From NCBI GenBank assembly GCA_003452965.1, contig DMMW01000059.1, forward strand, positions 1 through 24,040: 24,040 bases of DNA, read 5' to 3'. Shown here piece by piece: positions 23,487 through 24,040 of the stretch (its first letter is position 1; each line of letters starts with the position of its first letter). The translations under genes were made by a program, and so were the position numbers. This stretch comes from Elusimicrobiota bacterium. Its GTDB lineage: Bacteria; Elusimicrobiota; UBA8919. The notes under the pieces were generated by a model. The model did no database searches and was not told the origin of the DNA. It saw only the letters and a list, made by a program, of their open reading frames with translations.

Positions 23487-23858
23487 TTACTTTTTCAGTG
23501 ATTTTTTTATTGGTATCTTTTTTTTCTCAGATGCTTTTCTTTCATTAGCCATCCTTTTCTCTTTTAATTCTTTTGCTTCTTTTATTATTGATTTTGCTTC
23601 TTCAGATGCTTTCTCAGCAAATGATTTTGCATCGGTATAATCTTTTCCAGCAAACGATAAATTGGCTTTTACAAGTGATGATTCAGCATCTCTTAAAGAT
23701 AATCTTTCGCTCTTCACAGCAATATTATTTTTAGCAGCATCAATGTCCAATCTTGCCTGAGTAATGGCATTTAAAGCCGGTTTCTTCATTGGACTTGCAC
23801 AGCCACAGACAACAAACACTGATAATAAAACGAATATCAGAAACTTGATGTTCTCCAT
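23487..23858 (-). CDS. DUF4398 lipoprotein
   Basis: 123 aa with a type II signal peptide ending VVCGC, the acylated residue being C20. The mature part is an Ala/Lys/Glu-rich helical domain of the DUF4398 type (ITQARLDIDAAKNN, DAESSLVKANLSFAGKDY, AKSFAEKASEEAKSI), then a Lys-rich tail. GGGAGGAG precedes the ATG closely. The gene lies upstream of pal on the same strand; DUF4398 proteins are often found with OmpA-like proteins in diderm bacteria, suggesting an envelope structural role. The exact function is unknown. Confidence 0.85.
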   Translation of the reverse strand: MENIKFLIFVLLSVFVVCGCASPMKKPALNAITQARLDIDAAKNNIAVKSERLSLRDAESSLVKANLSFAGKDYTDAKSFAEKASEEAKSIIKEAKELKEKRMANERKASEKKKIPIKKSLKK

Positions 23859-23918
23859 ATCTCCTCCCGTCCACCTTGATTACTTGCCTTCATCTGTAGT
23901 CTGGATTATGTTTGGCTC

Positions 23919-23932
23919 TATTGAATTCAATA
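23919..23932. promoter_or_regulatory. 14-bp perfect palindrome upstream of DUF4398-pal
   Basis: TATTGAATTCAATA reads identically on both strands and lies about 60 bases upstream of the DUF4398 start. It could be an operator, but AT-rich palindromes of this size also arise by chance. Confidence 0.25.
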
Positions 23933-23945
23933 TACCTATTTTTAG

Positions 23946-24032
23946 TTACTTCTTGTTGATTTTTTTCGTAGCAGTTTTTTTCTCTTTTGCTTTTGCTAAT
24001 AAAGATTTTACTTCATTAGTGTATAATCCGCT
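23946..24032 (-). pseudogene. C-terminal fragment at window edge, disrupted or partial
   Basis: The minus-strand frame ending in TAA at 23946-23948 reads TNEVKSLLAKAKEKK then a Lys-rich end like the tail of the DUF4398 protein beside it. An in-frame TAG at 24033-24035 interrupts it just before the window edge. It may be the end of a second lipoprotein gene with a frame break, or an unexpressed stretch. Too short to decide. Confidence 0.3.
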
Positions 24033-24040
24033 CTAAGGTA

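Overview
The window is AT-rich DNA from a diderm (Gram-negative type) bacterium. Evidence for an outer membrane is a Pal/OmpA lipoprotein, a DUF4398 lipoprotein, two predicted outer-membrane beta-barrels and several signal-peptide proteins. Low GC, palindromic repeats in many intergenic gaps and the gene mix fit an uncultivated lineage (for example Elusimicrobiota or Omnitrophota-like). That placement is inference; no rRNA or tRNA is present to settle it.

Layout. A lone receiver-domain protein (20-385, minus) comes first. The only plus-strand genes follow: a secreted dienelactone-hydrolase-like protein (850-1692) and a Lon-like AAA protease (1713-4112). All other genes are on the minus strand. 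Reading leftwards along that strand, the first group (7840 to 4145) is an M23 peptidase, a TPM-domain protein, a nucleotidyltransferase-like protein and LemA. Next (12925 to 8640) come an ElyC/SanA-like protein, a response regulator and a three-PAS sensor kinase; a signal-bearing isoaspartyl methyltransferase lies just upstream. Then (17100 to 13841) comes a three-gene set, HEAT-repeat membrane protein, processive-type GT2 glycosyltransferase and a YaiO-like barrel, which looks like a polysaccharide synthesis and export unit. Upstream are an OM barrel and a 440-aa protein of unknown function (19257 to 17467), a 64-aa membrane protein, an Ldh2/malate dehydrogenase family oxidoreductase and the ribosome-assembly GTPase RsgA. 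The right end holds a decayed response regulator, a DUF4398 lipoprotein followed by Pal, and the tail of another reading frame.

The gaps hold most of the unusual material. Between the nucleotidyltransferase gene and lemA, two related repeat copies differ by a 79-bp insertion with inverted ends and a 3-bp flanking duplication, so the filled and empty sites sit side by side. A 101-bp unit occurs twice in tandem upstream of an OM barrel gene and can form mutually exclusive hairpins. Multi-hairpin REP-like elements occur at 17329-17446, 13775-13840 and 7909-8032, the last apparently interrupted by a second palindromic element. A GC-rich, hairpin-rich island ending in a good intrinsic terminator lies upstream of rsgA and is the best non-coding RNA candidate.

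Taken together, the coding content is mostly envelope maintenance, envelope polysaccharide and signal transduction. I see no defence system, CRISPR array, transposase, prophage or rRNA/tRNA gene.
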